Shown here in pieces: positions 33,567-43,745 of a stretch of 64,000 nucleotides of DNA. The stretch is taken from assembly GCF_023896955.1 (NCBI RefSeq), contig NZ_JAMHIW010000004.1:186001-250000 (forward strand), written 5' to 3'. The DNA is from Micromonospora sp. RHAY321. GTDB taxonomy: Bacteria; Actinomycetota; Actinomycetes; Mycobacteriales; Micromonosporaceae. Numbering within the stretch: position 1 is the stretch's first letter; every line of letters starts with the position of its first letter. The notes beneath the pieces are model-generated. The model searched no databases, was not told where the DNA came from, and was given only the letters and a program-made list of their open reading frames with translations. A program made the translations under genes and the position numbers.

Positions 33567-35548
33567 CAGACCGAGCGGTCCGTCAGTGTCCGGACGTCCC
33601 ACACCCAGACGTCCAGCTCCTGGCGGCCCGGACCAACCAGCTCCTCGACGGTACGCCGCAGCGGCTCGGCGTTCTGCTGCCGGACCGGCAGCACCAGGAT
33701 CGCCGCACGCCAGTGCCGCAACTCGTCCATGAAGCGGCGGCGCTGCCGGTCGTCCAACTCGGGCGTACGGCCGGTGGTCGCCACCTCCTCCAGCATCTGA
33801 CCCACTCCGCTGGGTCGGCCGCCGAACCGGCCCGGGTCACCCGTGTTGCCGTTGCGGGGGGCGAGGAAGTAACCGCCGGGGATCTTGAAGTCGAGATTCG
33901 TTGCCGCCGCCCAGCGCATGCCGTGCGTGTTTCCCATGCTCGGCACCGGGATCGGCACCAGCGTCTGGTCCGGGGCGACGTACGCCCGCCAGCGGTCGGC
34001 GGTGATGAACTTCGGCACCGGCGGCCGGGAGACCATCCGCAGCGGCATCGGCGCGATCGGCAGCAGTGCGAACGCCAGACCGGCGACGACCAGCTTCCGC
34101 ACGGTACGCCGGTCGGCCGGGCGCAGCGCCCAGGCCCGCTCGACGGCCAGCGCGAGCAGCAGACCGATCACCGCGCTCGTGATGAGACCGAACCGGGTCG
34201 GCACCACCGCGTCCAGCAACGGCAGGTGGACCAGCCACTGCCACGGCCCGGCGACCAACTCCCGGTCCCACCAGGAGACCCGCTCGCCGAGAGACAGAAC
34301 GGCGAAGAACACGCCCGTCGCCGCGAGTGCCCGGACGACCAGATTCCGCCGCAGCCACACCACGACGCCGACGGCGAGCAGCGACAGGCTCCAGCCGAAG
34401 AAGGCGTTCTCCTCCGAGTAGTTCGGCGCCAGGTTGATGTTGGCCCGCTGGTTGCCGCCGAGGGTGGGCGAGCCGGGGGCGAAGAAGGCGGCGATGTCGT
34501 TGCCGTAGTCCTGCACGGCGTCGCTGAGCCCGTGGTACGCCATCGGCCCGGCGAACTGCACGTACAGCGGGTACGCCAGCAGCGCCCCGGCCAGCAGCGA
34601 ACAGGTCGCCAGGCCGGCGGCCAGCGGTCGCCACGCCGCCCACCAGCGGGCCGGCTCCTGGGCGAGCACCGCGAGCAGGAAGACCCCGCAGGCCATCGCC
34701 GTGAAGAGCAGGATCTCCTCGTTGATGAACGCCTGTGCGGTGACCAGCAGCGCCAGCAGCGCCCCGTCGCGCACCGGCCGCCGGGACCGGGTCAGGACCA
34801 GCACCCGCCAGACGATGAACGGCAGCAGGAACTGGCTGATGATGTTCGGGTGCCAGCTGGCGTGCGAGAGCATCGCCGGGGAGAACCCGCAGAACCACGC
34901 GCCGGCGGCCGCCGCGAGCGGGGTGCGCACCAGGTGCCGGGAGAGCATGACGTACCAGGCCATCGCCGTGCCGGCGAGGCCGAGCGTCACCAGCACCACG
35001 AAGGACACCGCCGGCCCGAAGAGCAGGGTCACCGGCACCATCGGGATGCCCAGCGCCAGAACGGCCGTGTTGGCCATCAGGTTGACGCCGTCGGGGTAGT
35101 TGAACTGTTCGGTGTAGAACGGGTACTCGCCGTGCAGCACCACGCGTACCGAGTGGGCCAGGAAGAACTGCACCTGGGCCGGGTCGCCGGTGTAGAGCGA
35201 CGCCGCCCGACCGGCCGGGTCCAGCCAGATCCGGCTGGTCACCCAGACCGCGGCGAGCAGGAACAGCGCACCCACGGCGAGGTCCTGCCGCCGCCGGGTC
35301 CACAACCGCCGCCGCGTTCCGGCCGGTGCCTCCGCTCCGTCGTCCGCCCCGGTCTCGTCCGGCGTGATGGTCGGCGCAGCGGTCGGTACGGCGGTGGGCG
35401 TGGCCGGGCCGGCGAGCGCGGGCTCGACAGTGGCGACGGAAGCCCTGGCCGGCGCGCCGGCCGGAGTGTGCTGGCTCACTGTCTCGTCGGGGCCGGCCGC
35501 CGCCTCCCGGTGCGGCGCGGACAGGGCGCGGGACTCGGCAGGCGTCAC
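33566..35548 (-). CDS. Polytopic membrane protein, GT-C glycosyltransferase-like (paralogue 3)
   Basis: 660 residues, GTG start. It has the longest cytosolic tail (about 85 residues, Pro/Ala/Thr-rich) of the three. D122 in SLYTGDPAQVQFFLAHSV, NYPDGVNLMANTA, GFSPAMLSHASWHPN, FINEEILLFTA, YVQFAGPMAYHG and NYSEENAFFGWS line up with the paralogues, as does the C-terminal domain (PDQTLVPIPVPS, PGGYFLAP, LRHWRAAILVLP, VWVWDVRTL). It is co-transcribed with paralogue 2. The motif-rich outer loops suggest a shared active site facing outward; the reaction is not established. Confidence 0.75.
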   Translation of the reverse strand: MTPAESRALSAPHREAAAGPDETVSQHTPAGAPARASVATVEPALAGPATPTAVPTAAPTITPDETGADDGAEAPAGTRRRLWTRRRQDLAVGALFLLAAVWVTSRIWLDPAGRAASLYTGDPAQVQFFLAHSVRVVLHGEYPFYTEQFNYPDGVNLMANTAVLALGIPMVPVTLLFGPAVSFVVLVTLGLAGTAMAWYVMLSRHLVRTPLAAAAGAWFCGFSPAMLSHASWHPNIISQFLLPFIVWRVLVLTRSRRPVRDGALLALLVTAQAFINEEILLFTAMACGVFLLAVLAQEPARWWAAWRPLAAGLATCSLLAGALLAYPLYVQFAGPMAYHGLSDAVQDYGNDIAAFFAPGSPTLGGNQRANINLAPNYSEENAFFGWSLSLLAVGVVVWLRRNLVVRALAATGVFFAVLSLGERVSWWDRELVAGPWQWLVHLPLLDAVVPTRFGLITSAVIGLLLALAVERAWALRPADRRTVRKLVVAGLAFALLPIAPMPLRMVSRPPVPKFITADRWRAYVAPDQTLVPIPVPSMGNTHGMRWAAATNLDFKIPGGYFLAPRNGNTGDPGRFGGRPSGVGQMLEEVATTGRTPELDDRQRRRFMDELRHWRAAILVLPVRQQNAEPLRRTVEELVGPGRQELDVWVWDVRTLTDRSV

Positions 35549-35707
35549 AGTCGGCGGAGTCTACCCGAGCGTCGAAAAGGCACTAAAGCCCCGGTGGCGT
35601 CCATTGTGGTGGATGGACCGGCGGCCACCGGAGGCGTCGCGTCGGACATCTCGTACTATGGCGCTTTCCGACAGCGACTGCGAAGCGATCGGGGTGCGGA
35701 TCAGGTG

Positions 35708-36898
35708 ATGCCAGGCCGCCGGTACGGCAGAGGTCTCGCCGTCCTGCTCAGTGCGCTGCTGGCCGGCACCGCGTGCGGTCCGGTCGCCGACCGCAAGCCA
35801 CGGGACCTGCGGGTCGGCTACGACAGCCTGGACGGGTCGCTCGCGGTGTGGCCGCCCCGGGGTGACCTGGCCGCCGACACCACGGCGACGGCGGCGGTGA
35901 CCGACGCGGTGCGCGACTGGCGGTCACCGGTCGACGACCGGGCGCACCTACCCTCGTCCGGCATCCTCTTCTCCGGCCGGATCGACGGTGCCCCGGTCGC
36001 CCTGGTCGCCGCCGACGTGCCCGGTGAGAGCGCCTCCTGGCTGCTGCAACTCACCCGCGACGGCGACCGGTACGCGGTCACCCGCGCCACCGAGTACACC
36101 GACCCGGGCTACCTGGTCTACTCCGACGTGCTGCCGGTGCACACCGCCGGCGGCCGGCGTTACCTGGTCTCCGCCCGGGTGCAGACGCTGCTCGGGCCGC
36201 AGGGCCGGGCGCTGACCGTCGCCGACGGCCTCAGTGCGCCGGTCGCCGTGCCGGCCTGCACGGCCGTTCCGGTGACCGCGACCCTGCGGGCCACCGAGTC
36301 GCTGCCCCGGGGCCGGGCCGCCGACCGGCTGCTCGACCTGGGCACGGGCACCACCGATCCGCGCTATCCGCTGGTACGCGACGACTCCGGCACCGGCCGG
36401 CGGGCACTCACCGGCCTGGACACCTGCGTGCTGGCCGGCGAGCGCGGTCCGTTCGGCAGCATTCCGCGCCGGATCGGCGACCGGGACGCGCCGCGCTCGG
36501 TGCCGACGTCCTGGCCGATGGCGAAGCTCACGGTCCGCTCGCTCGGCGAGGTCGCCCTCGGCGGGGGCGAGGCAGCCGAGTTGCAGCAGCTCAGCTGGGA
36601 CACCGACGCCGGCACGATGACCGCGGTGATCTACCGCCCGGCGGACGGGAGCGCGCCGGTGGTCTCGCCGGCCGACCGGGCCACCCCGTTGCAGACGTAC
36701 CAGCTTCCGGTGCCCGGCCAGCCGCTGGTGGTGCTCAGCTGGCGGGCCACCCGGGACAGCTCACTCTCCGTCCCGCCGGGCACCCCGCTGCTGGTCGAAC
36801 GCCCCGGCCTGGTGGTCGTCCCCGAACCATCCCGCACCCAGACCTTCAGCCTCGCCGCCACCGACAAGACCCACTACCGCTCGGTGACCCCCCGCTGA
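35708..36898 (+). CDS. Putative lipoprotein of unknown family
   Basis: 396 residues from ATG 35708 (GTG 35705 is directly in front). N-terminus RRYGRGLAVLLSALLAGTAC ends in a lipobox-like segment with C23, so the protein is probably lipid-anchored on the outside. The rest is beta-rich, Asp/Arg-rich (SGILFSGRIDGAPVALVAAD; FSLAATDKTHYR) with no catalytic motif recognised. Two cysteines (PACTAVPV; LDTCVLAG) could pair. It is divergent from the GT-C-like operon at 33566-35548 and may serve the same envelope process. Only this part of a much longer open frame is real; upstream the frame is antisense to paralogue 3. Confidence 0.75.
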   Translation: MPGRRYGRGLAVLLSALLAGTACGPVADRKPRDLRVGYDSLDGSLAVWPPRGDLAADTTATAAVTDAVRDWRSPVDDRAHLPSSGILFSGRIDGAPVALVAADVPGESASWLLQLTRDGDRYAVTRATEYTDPGYLVYSDVLPVHTAGGRRYLVSARVQTLLGPQGRALTVADGLSAPVAVPACTAVPVTATLRATESLPRGRAADRLLDLGTGTTDPRYPLVRDDSGTGRRALTGLDTCVLAGERGPFGSIPRRIGDRDAPRSVPTSWPMAKLTVRSLGEVALGGGEAAELQQLSWDTDAGTMTAVIYRPADGSAPVVSPADRATPLQTYQLPVPGQPLVVLSWRATRDSSLSVPPGTPLLVERPGLVVVPEPSRTQTFSLAATDKTHYRSVTPR

Positions 36899-36915
36899 CC
36901 TCTCCCCCGACACGA

Positions 36916-36947
36916 CGGCGGGCGGCTCCCGAGGGAGCCGCCCGCCG
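36916..36947. terminator. Strong GC hairpin between convergent lipoprotein gene and dxs
   Basis: CGGCGGGCGGCTCCC (36916-36930) and GGGAGCCGCCCGCCG (36933-36947) are perfectly complementary over 15 nt. It lies 18 nt after the lipoprotein gene stop and 19 nt from the dxs stop, so it can serve both strands. Confidence 0.8.
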
Positions 36948-36965
36948 TGTGCGGTGCGTGGCGTT

Positions 36966-38912
36966 CTAGTTCTGGGCCGGGGTTCTGGTGGGGGTCAGGC
37001 GGTCCGGGGTGGCGTCCAGGCCGGAGATCCAGCCGGTGACGTTGCGGGCCACGTCCTGGGCGGTCAGGCCCAGGTCGGCGAGGATCTGCGCGCGGGTGCC
37101 GTGCGGGTGCCAGTCGGCCGGCACGCCCAGGTCCTTGAGTGGCACCCGGACGTCGGCGTCGCGCATCGCCTGGCCCAGCGCGTCGCCCACGCCACCGACC
37201 CGGACGCCGTCCTCGACGCTGACCACGAGCCGGTGGCCGGCGGCCAGCTCGACCAGCTCCGCCGGGATCGGGCGGACCCACCGCGGGTCGACCACGGTGA
37301 CGCCGTAACCCTGCTCGGCGACCCGGGCGGCCACCTCCATGCCCAGCTGGCCGAAGGAGCCGACGGCGACCAGCAGCACGTCGGTACGGGCCGACTCGGC
37401 CAGCACGTCGACCGGGCCGACGCGGCGCAGCGCCGGCAGGTCGGCGGCGACCGCGCCGGTCGGGAACCGCACCACGGTCGGGCCGTCGTCGACGGCCAGC
37501 GCCTCGCGCAGCTCCTCCCGCAGCGTGGCGGCGTCGCGGGGAGCGGCGATCCGCAGCCCGGGCACCACCCCGAAGACCGACATGTCCCAGATGCCGTAGT
37601 GGCTGGGGCCGTCCGGGCCGGTGATGCCGGCCCGGTCCAGCACGAAGGTCACCGGCAGCTTGTGCATCGCCACGTCCAGCAGGACCTGGTCGAAGGCACG
37701 GTTGAGGAAGGTGGCGTAGACGGCGACCACCGGGTGCAGCCCGCCCAGCGCCAGCCCGGCCGCCGAGGTGGCGGCGTGCTGCTCGGCGATGCCGACGTCG
37801 TACACCCGCTCGGGGTACTTGCGGGCCAGCTTGGCGATGCCGGTCGGCTCGGCCATGGCGGCGGTGATGCCGACCACGTCCGGGCGCTCGTCGGCGACGG
37901 CCAGCAGCTCGTCGGCGAAGACGTGGGTCCACTTCACCGAGGGTGCGGCCAGCAGGGCTCCGGTCTCCACGTCGAAGGCGCTGCCGGGGCCGTGCAGGCA
38001 GTCCGCCTCGTCCTCCTCGGCCGGGCGGTAGCCGTAGCCCTTGCGGGTGACCGCGTGCACGATCACCGGGCCGCCGAAGTTCTTGGCCGCCCGCAACGCC
38101 GACTCGACCGCCGCCACGTCGTGCCCGTCGACCGGGCCGACGTACTTGATGCCGAGGTCCTCGAACATGGCCTGCGGGGCGACCGCGTCCTTGATGCCCT
38201 TCTTGACCGCGTGCAGCACCTCGTACATCGGTCGGCCGACCAGCGGCGTGGAGCCGAGGGCGTCCTTGACCGTGTCGAGGACCTTCTCGTAGCCCGGGTT
38301 GAGCCGCAGCGACGAGAGGTGGTCGGCCAGCCCGCCGATGGTCGGGGCGTACGAGCGGCCGTTGTCGTTGACCACGATGACGAGGGGGTTGCCGGCGGTG
38401 GCGATGTTGTTCAGCGCCTCCCAGCACATGCCGCCGGTGAGCGCGCCGTCGCCGACCACGGCCACGACGCTGCGCGCCTCGCCCCGCAGGGCGTACGCCT
38501 TGGCCAGGCCGTCGGCGTAGGAGAGCGCGGTGGAGGCGTGCGAGTTCTCGATGAGGTCGTGCTCGCTCTCGGCCTGGCTGGGGTAACCGGAGAGGCCACC
38601 GCGCTGGCGGAGCTTGTCGAAGCCGGCCTGGCGCCCGGTGACGATCTTGTGCACGTACGCCTGGTGGCCCGTGTCGAACAGGAGCCGGTCGCGGGGGGAG
38701 TCGAAGACGCGGTGCATGGCCAGCGTCAGCTCGACCACACCGAGGTTGGGCCCGACGTGCCCGCCGGTGCGGGAGACCTTGGCGATCAGGAAGTCCCGGA
38801 TCTCGGCGGCGAGGACGTCCAGTTCCTCGCCGGACATCCGCTTGACGTCCTGCGGACCGCGGACCGTCCCCAGCAGCCGGCCGTGGTTGGCCGTGTCCTC
38901 TTCAACGCTCAT
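36966..38912 (-). CDS. dxs: 1-deoxy-D-xylulose-5-phosphate synthase
   Basis: 648 residues. Thiamine diphosphate motif [20 protein letters not shown] near 150-170, [14 protein letters not shown] near 235, the catalytic-glutamate segment [12 protein letters not shown] near 370 and VRFPTGAV near 470. It condenses pyruvate and glyceraldehyde-3-phosphate, the first step of the MEP isoprenoid route. A TAGACT 8 nt upstream of the ATG at 38912 suggests a leaderless mRNA. Neighbours are not isoprenoid genes, so it appears monocistronic. Confidence 0.97.
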   Translation of the reverse strand: MSVEEDTANHGRLLGTVRGPQDVKRMSGEELDVLAAEIRDFLIAKVSRTGGHVGPNLGVVELTLAMHRVFDSPRDRLLFDTGHQAYVHKIVTGRQAGFDKLRQRGGLSGYPSQAESEHDLIENSHASTALSYADGLAKAYALRGEARSVVAVVGDGALTGGMCWEALNNIATAGNPLVIVVNDNGRSYAPTIGGLADHLSSLRLNPGYEKVLDTVKDALGSTPLVGRPMYEVLHAVKKGIKDAVAPQAMFEDLGIKYVGPVDGHDVAAVESALRAAKNFGGPVIVHAVTRKGYGYRPAEEDEADCLHGPGSAFDVETGALLAAPSVKWTHVFADELLAVADERPDVVGITAAMAEPTGIAKLARKYPERVYDVGIAEQHAATSAAGLALGGLHPVVAVYATFLNRAFDQVLLDVAMHKLPVTFVLDRAGITGPDGPSHYGIWDMSVFGVVPGLRIAAPRDAATLREELREALAVDDGPTVVRFPTGAVAADLPALRRVGPVDVLAESARTDVLLVAVGSFGQLGMEVAARVAEQGYGVTVVDPRWVRPIPAELVELAAGHRLVVSVEDGVRVGGVGDALGQAMRDADVRVPLKDLGVPADWHPHGTRAQILADLGLTAQDVARNVTGWISGLDATPDRLTPTRTPAQN

Positions 38913-38920
38913 GACCGCAG

Positions 38921-38926
38921 AGTCTA
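38921..38926 (-). promoter_or_regulatory. -10 box TAGACT of dxs, leaderless
   Basis: TAGACT on the minus strand, 8 nt before the dxs ATG. Confidence 0.5.
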
Positions 38927-39042
38927 TCGGCCCTCCGGTACTCCGCAGCCCGGCACCGAACCAGGCGCACCCGCGCCCGCCCGCTGAGCGCCCGCTCAGA
39001 CCCCGGTCGGCCCGTCTCCGGGCGACCCGGCCGAGCGCCTGC

Positions 39043-40251
39043 TCAGGGCCGGATCCGCAGCCGGCGCGGCGGGTGGGCCGGCCTGCCGGGGTACGCCGGA
39101 CCCGCCGGCGTCCAGGAGCCGAGCAGCGCGCCCCGGGTGGCGCCGGTCACCGACGGGATCGACCCGGGCAGCCCGTGCCAGGACAGCCAGCCGAGCAACG
39201 CGAAGGCGTACGCCTCCTTGGCCTGAGCGGGCACACCCAGCTCGTCGGTGCCGCGCAGCCGCCACCGGCCGGCGCCCAGCGCGGCGAGCCGGCCCAGCAG
39301 GGTGGGGTTCCGCACACCGCCGCCCGCGGCGACCACCTCGGTGACGTGGTGCCGGTCGCACTCGGCGGCCACCACCCGCGCCGTCAGCTCGGTCAGCGTG
39401 GCCAACAGGTCGTCCACCGGCACCGGCTCACCGAGCGCGGCCAGCCGCCGGTCCAGGTAGCCGGCGTGGAACAACTCCTTGCCGGTGGACTTCGGCGGCG
39501 ACGCCGCGTAGTAGGGCTCGGCCAGCAGCTCGGCGAGCAGGCCCGGGTGCACCCGGCCGGCCGCCGCCCGGGCACCGTCGAGGTCACACGGCAGGTCCAG
39601 GAAGCGCCGGGCCGCCGCGTCGAGCAGGGCGTTGGCCGGGCCCACGTCGTACCCGAGCACCGGCGCCCCGGGCGCGACCACGGTGAGGTTGGCGATGCCG
39701 CCGAGGTTCAGCGCCGCGCGCGGCGCGGCGGCGCCGTCGGCCTGTTCCAGCAGCAACGCGTCGAAGGCCGGCACCAGCGGCGCGCCCTGCCCGCCGGCGG
39801 CGATGTCCGCCGAGCGCAGGTCGCTGAGCACCGGTACGCCGACCCGGGCGGCAACCCGGGCGACCGCGCCCAGTTGCAGGGTGCCCCGGGCCACCCCGTC
39901 GGCGACCCAGTGGAAGACCGTCTGCCCGGGCGAGACCACCACGTCGGCCCGCCCACCGGCGAGTTCCAGGCCGACCGCCGCCGCGTCGGCGAAGACCTCG
40001 CCGAGGCGGTTGTCGAGCCGGCAGACCGCTTCGATGGTGGTGGCCGCCGGTGGCAGCAGCGCGGCGATCTCGGCGCGCAGCCGCTCGTCGTAGTCCAGGC
40101 CGCGGTGCCCCAGCGGACGCAGCCACAGGGTGTCCCCCTCGGCGGTGAACTCCGCCGCCACCACGTCGACCCCGTCGTACGACGTGCCCGACATCAGCCC
40201 GACGACCGTCATCGGGTCGAGGTGGCCGGGCCCCCGCGTCGGGTCGCTCAT
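39043..40251 (-). CDS. anmK: Anhydro-N-acetylmuramic acid kinase
   Basis: 402 residues. N-terminal phosphate motif [15 protein letters not shown] near 16-30, SPGQTVFHW near 118, [12 protein letters not shown] near 180, [12 protein letters not shown] near 197 and STGKELF near 240 are characteristic. It phosphorylates and hydrolyses 1,6-anhydroMurNAc to MurNAc-6-phosphate in cell-wall recycling. The ATG at 40251 overlaps the stop of the TrmA-like gene by 4 nt. No murQ is nearby. Confidence 0.95.
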   Translation of the reverse strand: MSDPTRGPGHLDPMTVVGLMSGTSYDGVDVVAAEFTAEGDTLWLRPLGHRGLDYDERLRAEIAALLPPAATTIEAVCRLDNRLGEVFADAAAVGLELAGGRADVVVSPGQTVFHWVADGVARGTLQLGAVARVAARVGVPVLSDLRSADIAAGGQGAPLVPAFDALLLEQADGAAAPRAALNLGGIANLTVVAPGAPVLGYDVGPANALLDAAARRFLDLPCDLDGARAAAGRVHPGLLAELLAEPYYAASPPKSTGKELFHAGYLDRRLAALGEPVPVDDLLATLTELTARVVAAECDRHHVTEVVAAGGGVRNPTLLGRLAALGAGRWRLRGTDELGVPAQAKEAYAFALLGWLSWHGLPGSIPSVTGATRGALLGSWTPAGPAYPGRPAHPPRRLRIRP

Positions 40252-41510
40252 GCCGGCGGGAGCAGCAGGCCGACCAGCTCGACGTGCTGGGTCATCGGGA
40301 ACAGGTCGAAGCCGCGCAGCGCGGTCAGCCGCCAACCGAGCCCCGTGAAGGTGCGCACGTCGCGGGCGAAGGCGGCCGGGTCGCAGGCCACGTACGCGAT
40401 CGCCCGGGGGCCGGCGGCGGCCAGTGCCCGGACCACCGGCGCGCCCGCCCCGGCGCGCGGCGGGTCGAGCACCACCACGTCGACCGGGCCGGTGATCCGT
40501 CGGCGGGCCAGCGCGGTCTCCACGCGGGCCGACACCACCTCGACCCGGGGCAGGTCGGCGAGGTTCTCCTTGGCGGCGGCGACGCCCTGCGGCGCGGCCT
40601 CCACCAGGGTCACCCGGCCGGTCTCGCCGACCCGGGCCGCCAGCCCGGCGGCGAACAGCCCGGCACCGCCGTAGAGGTCCCACGCCACCTCACCCGGTCG
40701 CGGGTCGAGCAGCTCCAGCACGGCCGCGGACAGGGTGTCCGCCGCCGCCGGGTGCACCTGCCAGAAGGCGGACGCGGGCAGCGTCCAGTCCCGTCCGGCG
40801 GCCACCTCGCGGACCACGGCCGGCCCGCTCACCGGGGTGGTCGCCCCGTCGCGGACCTCCGCGACGGTCACGTCCCCGCCGGTGCTGGCGACGGTCTCCA
40901 CCGCCTCGGCCGCCGGCCAGCGCGCGCCGCTGGGCGTGAGCACCGGCAGTTGCTGGATGGCGGGGTGGGCGATGCGGCAGTGGTCGATCGGCACCACCTC
41001 GTGCGAGCGGTGCTTGAGCAGGCCCGCCCGGTCCGCGGCGTCCACCGCGTAACGGACCCGGGAACGCCAGCCCAGCGGCCCGCCGGGCAGCGCCTCGACC
41101 CCGACGCCGAGCCGGTCCAGCTCGTCGTCGGTCAGCCCGCCGAGGCGGACCAGTTGCTCGCGCACCACGGCGGTCTTCCAGGCGAGCTGCGCGTCGGGCG
41201 CGACGTGTTGCAGGTCGCAGCCGCCGCAGGCGCCCGGCTTCGCGAACGGGCAGGGTGGCTCGGCCCGGTCCGGGGAGGCTTCCAGGACGGTCACCGCGTC
41301 GGCCCGGACGAACCCCCGGTGCACCTCGGTGACCTCGGCGATCACCCGTTCACCGGGCAGCGCGTGCCGGACGAAGACCACCTGCCCGTCGACCCGCGCC
41401 ACGCAGTGCCCGCCGGGGGCGACCGCGTCGACGGTCAACTCGACCTGCTCCGCCTCGGCCAGCCCCCGCTCCGGCAGGGGTGTCACGGCCCGTGCGCCCG
41501 GCTCAGTCAC
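40248..41510 (-). CDS. TRAM-domain RNA (uracil-5-)-methyltransferase, TrmA/RlmD family
   Basis: 420 residues from GTG 41510. TRAM domain at about 22-78 (VELTVDAVAPGGHCVARV), cysteines C87, C95 and C98 (CPFAKPGACGGC) and a later HCRIAHP cysteine that fit an iron-sulfur site, SAM motif WDLYGGAGLFAAGLA near 282, DPPRAGAG near 345 and the catalytic cysteine in YVACDPAAFARD. It would make 5-methyluridine in rRNA or tRNA; which site is not decidable here. The start overlaps the KimA-like gene stop by 8 nt and its stop overlaps anmK. Confidence 0.9.
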   Translation of the reverse strand: MTEPGARAVTPLPERGLAEAEQVELTVDAVAPGGHCVARVDGQVVFVRHALPGERVIAEVTEVHRGFVRADAVTVLEASPDRAEPPCPFAKPGACGGCDLQHVAPDAQLAWKTAVVREQLVRLGGLTDDELDRLGVGVEALPGGPLGWRSRVRYAVDAADRAGLLKHRSHEVVPIDHCRIAHPAIQQLPVLTPSGARWPAAEAVETVASTGGDVTVAEVRDGATTPVSGPAVVREVAAGRDWTLPASAFWQVHPAAADTLSAAVLELLDPRPGEVAWDLYGGAGLFAAGLAARVGETGRVTLVEAAPQGVAAAKENLADLPRVEVVSARVETALARRRITGPVDVVVLDPPRAGAGAPVVRALAAAGPRAIAYVACDPAAFARDVRTFTGLGWRLTALRGFDLFPMTQHVELVGLLLPPA

Positions 41511-43581
41511 GGCCGGTCCCCACCGGGCCACCGTCGACCGGCCCACCGTCGCCCGGCGGCGTGGAGACCACCGGCGGCAGGGTGCCGCGCGGGGCCACCC
41601 GTGGCCCGCGCGCCGGGGTACGGGACAGCGTGGCGTCCAACCGGTCCAGGTTCTTGCTCGCGGTCGAGGCGAGCTGCCACGGAACGCTGACCACCATCAC
41701 CCCCGGCTCGAAGAGCAGGCGACCCTTGAGGCGCAGGGCGCTCTGGTTGTGCAGCAGGTTCTCCCACCAGCGCCCGACCACGTACTCGGGGATGAAGACG
41801 GTGACCACGTCCCGGGGAGACTTGCGGCGGGTGGAGGCGACGAAGTCCAGGATCGGCCGGGTGATCTCCCGGTACGGCGAGTCGATCACGGTGAGCGGGA
41901 TGGCCATCTCCCGCCGCTCCCACTCGACCTGCAGGTCCCGGGTGTCCTTGTCGTCGACGTTGACCGTCACCGCGGTCAGCGTGTCCGGGCGGGTGGCCCG
42001 GGCGTACGCGATGGCCCGCAGGGTCGGCTGGTGCAGCTTGCTGACCAGCACGATCGCGTGGTTACGGGCGGGCAGCACGGCGCGGCCCTCGTCCGGCGGG
42101 GTCAGCTCCCGCGCGACCCGGTCGTAGTGCCCACGGATGGCCAGCATCAACAGGTAGATCACCGCCATCGCGGCGATCGCGATCCAGGCACCGAGCAGGA
42201 ACTTGGTGACCAGCACGATCACCAGCACCGTGCCGGTCAGGCCCATGCCGAAGGTGTTGATGGCCCGGGAACGGTGCATCCGGCGGCGCGCCTCCGGGTC
42301 CCGCTCGGTCCGCAGGTGCCGGTTCCAGTGCCGGATCATGCCGGCCTGGGAGACGGTGAACGAGACGAAGACCCCGACGATGTAGAGCTGGATGAGCCGG
42401 GTCACCTCGGCCTGGAAGCCGACGATCAGCACGATCGCGAAGAGCGCCAGGAAGACGATGCCGTTGGAGAAAGCCAGCCGGTCGCCCCGGGTGTGGAACT
42501 GCCGGGGCAGGTAGCGGTCCTGCGCGAGGATCGAGCCGAGCACCGGGAAGCCGTTGAACGCGGTGTTCGCGGCCAGGAACAGGATCAGGGCGGTCACCCC
42601 GGCCACCACGTAGAGCAGGATCGACCCGGAGCCGAAGACCGTCTCGCCGAGCTGGGTGGTGACAGTCTTCTGCACGTACCCCTCGGGGCCGGAGACGATC
42701 TGGAGGGCCGGGTCCTCGACGAACTGCAGGTGGGTCAGCCGGGCCAGCCAGATGATCCCGACCAGCATGCTCACCGAGATGGTGCCGAGCAGCAGCAGGG
42801 TGGTGGCGGCGTTGCGGCTCTTCGGCGCCTTGAACGCCGGCACCCCGTTGGAGATCGCCTCGACGCCGGTGAGCGCGGCGGCGCCCGAGCTGAACGTCCG
42901 CAGCAGCAGGAAGATCAGCGCGAAACCGGTCACGCTGTGCTCGGCCTGGATCACCAGATCGGCGCTCGGCGCGCGGAGGTCGTCGCCCAGCACGAAGACC
43001 CGGACCAGCCCGGTGAGCAGCATCCCGCCCATCACGATCACGAAGCCGTAGGTGGGGATGGCGAACGCGGTGCCCGACTCGCGCAGGCCGCGCAGGTTCA
43101 CCGCGCTCAGCAGCACCACCGCCGCCACCGCGATCATGACCTTGTGGGTGGCCACGAACGGCACCACGGAGCCGAGGTTGGCCACCCCGGAGGAGACCGA
43201 CACCGCCACCGTGAGCACGTAGTCGACCAGCAGGGCGCTGGCCACGCCGACGCCGAACTTCGGGCCGAGGTTGACCGTGGCCACCTCGTAGTCGCCACCG
43301 CCGGAGGGGTAGGCGTACACGTTCTGCCGGTAGCTGGCGACCACGGTCAGCATGACCACGACCACCGCCAGCGCGATCCACGGCGAGAAGACGTACGCCG
43401 AGGCGCCGGCGATGGAGAGGGTCAGCAGGATCTCGTCGGGCGCGTACGCGACGCTGGACAGCGCGTCGGAGGCGAACACGGGCAGCGCGATGCGCTTCGG
43501 GAGGAGGGTGTGCTGCAGCCGGTCGGACCGGAACGGTCGACCGAGGAGCAACCGCTTCAACAGCGAGGTGGAACTGGCCAC
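41503..43581 (-). CDS. kimA: KimA-type APC-family potassium permease
   Basis: 692 residues from a GTG at 43581, chosen because VASSTSLLKRLLLGRPFRSDRL aligns with family N-termini; the ATG at 43632 would add a 17-residue hydrophobic run and has no better ribosome site. Family signatures: LLPKRIALPVFASDALSSVAYAPDE, YAYPSGGGDYEVA, GVEAISNGVPAFKAPKSRNA, twelve helices, then a cytosolic USP-like domain (AIVLVSKLHQPTLRA). Proteins of this family import potassium by proton symport. It is divergent from two TrkA-type genes, supporting a potassium role. Confidence 0.88.
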   Translation of the reverse strand: MASSTSLLKRLLLGRPFRSDRLQHTLLPKRIALPVFASDALSSVAYAPDEILLTLSIAGASAYVFSPWIALAVVVVMLTVVASYRQNVYAYPSGGGDYEVATVNLGPKFGVGVASALLVDYVLTVAVSVSSGVANLGSVVPFVATHKVMIAVAAVVLLSAVNLRGLRESGTAFAIPTYGFVIVMGGMLLTGLVRVFVLGDDLRAPSADLVIQAEHSVTGFALIFLLLRTFSSGAAALTGVEAISNGVPAFKAPKSRNAATTLLLLGTISVSMLVGIIWLARLTHLQFVEDPALQIVSGPEGYVQKTVTTQLGETVFGSGSILLYVVAGVTALILFLAANTAFNGFPVLGSILAQDRYLPRQFHTRGDRLAFSNGIVFLALFAIVLIVGFQAEVTRLIQLYIVGVFVSFTVSQAGMIRHWNRHLRTERDPEARRRMHRSRAINTFGMGLTGTVLVIVLVTKFLLGAWIAIAAMAVIYLLMLAIRGHYDRVARELTPPDEGRAVLPARNHAIVLVSKLHQPTLRAIAYARATRPDTLTAVTVNVDDKDTRDLQVEWERREMAIPLTVIDSPYREITRPILDFVASTRRKSPRDVVTVFIPEYVVGRWWENLLHNQSALRLKGRLLFEPGVMVVSVPWQLASTASKNLDRLDATLSRTPARGPRVAPRGTLPPVVSTPPGDGGPVDGGPVGTGRD

Positions 43582-43745
43582 GAACGCCAAGAGTACGACC
43601 ACCACGGCGGGAACGCGGGGGTGGGCGATCATCGGTCACCGGCGCGACGGGGTACGGTCGGTCCCCGCTCCCGTCCCGGACGTGGCAGGCTCGCACTCGA
43701 AGGGCCACCGGCAGCGGGAGCGGTACGCACCTTGGGAGGGACAGC

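Noticed and set aside
33518..35707. Plus-strand open frame continuing far upstream of the lipoprotein gene
   Set aside because: It is antisense to the GT-C-like paralogue 3 gene, is His/Arg/Gly-rich without domains, and the recognisable lipoprotein begins only at 35708.
43582..43745. Possible cyclic di-AMP (ydaO) riboswitch before the KimA-like gene
   Set aside because: KimA relatives in Firmicutes have one, but the gap is short, divergent, and I see none of the expected conserved segments.
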